This document shows, piece after piece, positions 7,795-7,835 of a DNA stretch of 7,835 nt (the stretch's first letter is position 1; each line of letters begins with the position of its first letter). Below the pieces are notes generated by a model that was not told the DNA's origin, ran no database searches, and saw only the letters and a list, made by a program, of their open reading frames with translations. This DNA is from an uncultured Arcobacter sp. (lineage in GTDB: Bacteria > Campylobacterota > Campylobacteria > Campylobacterales > Arcobacteraceae): NCBI GenBank assembly GCA_913054415.1, contig CAJXII010000075.1, positions 1-7,835 of the forward strand, written 5' to 3'. The translations under genes and the position numbers were made by a program.

Positions 7795-7823
7795 TATGAT
7801 TAATATATGATTAAAAATATGAC
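7795..7823. repeat. Three direct repeats TATGAT/TATGAT/TATGAC upstream of gltB
   Basis: On the plus strand TATGATTAA begins at 7795, TATGATTAA at 7806 and TATGACTAA at 7818. The copies are 11 and 12 nt apart, close to one DNA helical turn, so they present the same face. They lie just upstream of the weak -35 candidate for gltB, a position that would suit binding of an activator. The protein that would bind is not identified, and chance similarity in AT-rich DNA is possible. Confidence 0.4.
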
Positions 7824-7835
7824 TAAAAAAAATAT

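Noticed and set aside
7821..7835. A-rich run at the right edge as the U-tract of a terminator of an upstream gene
   Set aside because: No stem is visible before it within the window, and the sequence ends too soon to judge.

Overview
The window carries a compact block of four genes, all on the minus strand: gltB, gltD, a small ankyrin-repeat gene and thrC. It covers positions 7732 down to 69. Base composition is very low in G+C, arginine is mostly AGA, and the GltB, GltD and ThrC sequences have the character of Campylobacterota (Arcobacter- or Sulfurimonas-like). The genus assignment is inference, because no search could be run. I see no mobile element, CRISPR array, tRNA or rRNA.

Layout in the direction of transcription (right to left): 7835-7733 is an AT-rich leader with candidate promoter elements, three direct repeats about one helical turn apart, and a good Shine-Dalgarno. 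7732-3296 is gltB, the large subunit of glutamate synthase. 3291-1927 is gltD, the small subunit. 1923-1564 encodes a 119-residue protein with two ankyrin repeats. 1553-69 is thrC, threonine synthase. 68-1 is a short tail with a promoter-like sequence pointing out of the window. The gene junctions are 4, 3 and 10 nt, with no terminator between them, so a single polycistronic mRNA is the likely arrangement.

GltB and GltD together form NADPH-dependent glutamate synthase (GOGAT), which turns glutamine plus 2-oxoglutarate into two glutamates. ThrC completes threonine synthesis from O-phosphohomoserine, whose carbon and nitrogen come from aspartate and hence from glutamate. The operon is therefore core nitrogen and amino-acid metabolism. 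The odd member is the ankyrin protein, a likely protein-binding module of unknown partner. Its reading frame is the same as that of gltD, with only a TAA stop and one sense codon between them. I find no convincing previously undescribed system. The points most worth checking are the ankyrin insertion, its in-frame junction with gltD, and the repeat cluster upstream of gltB.
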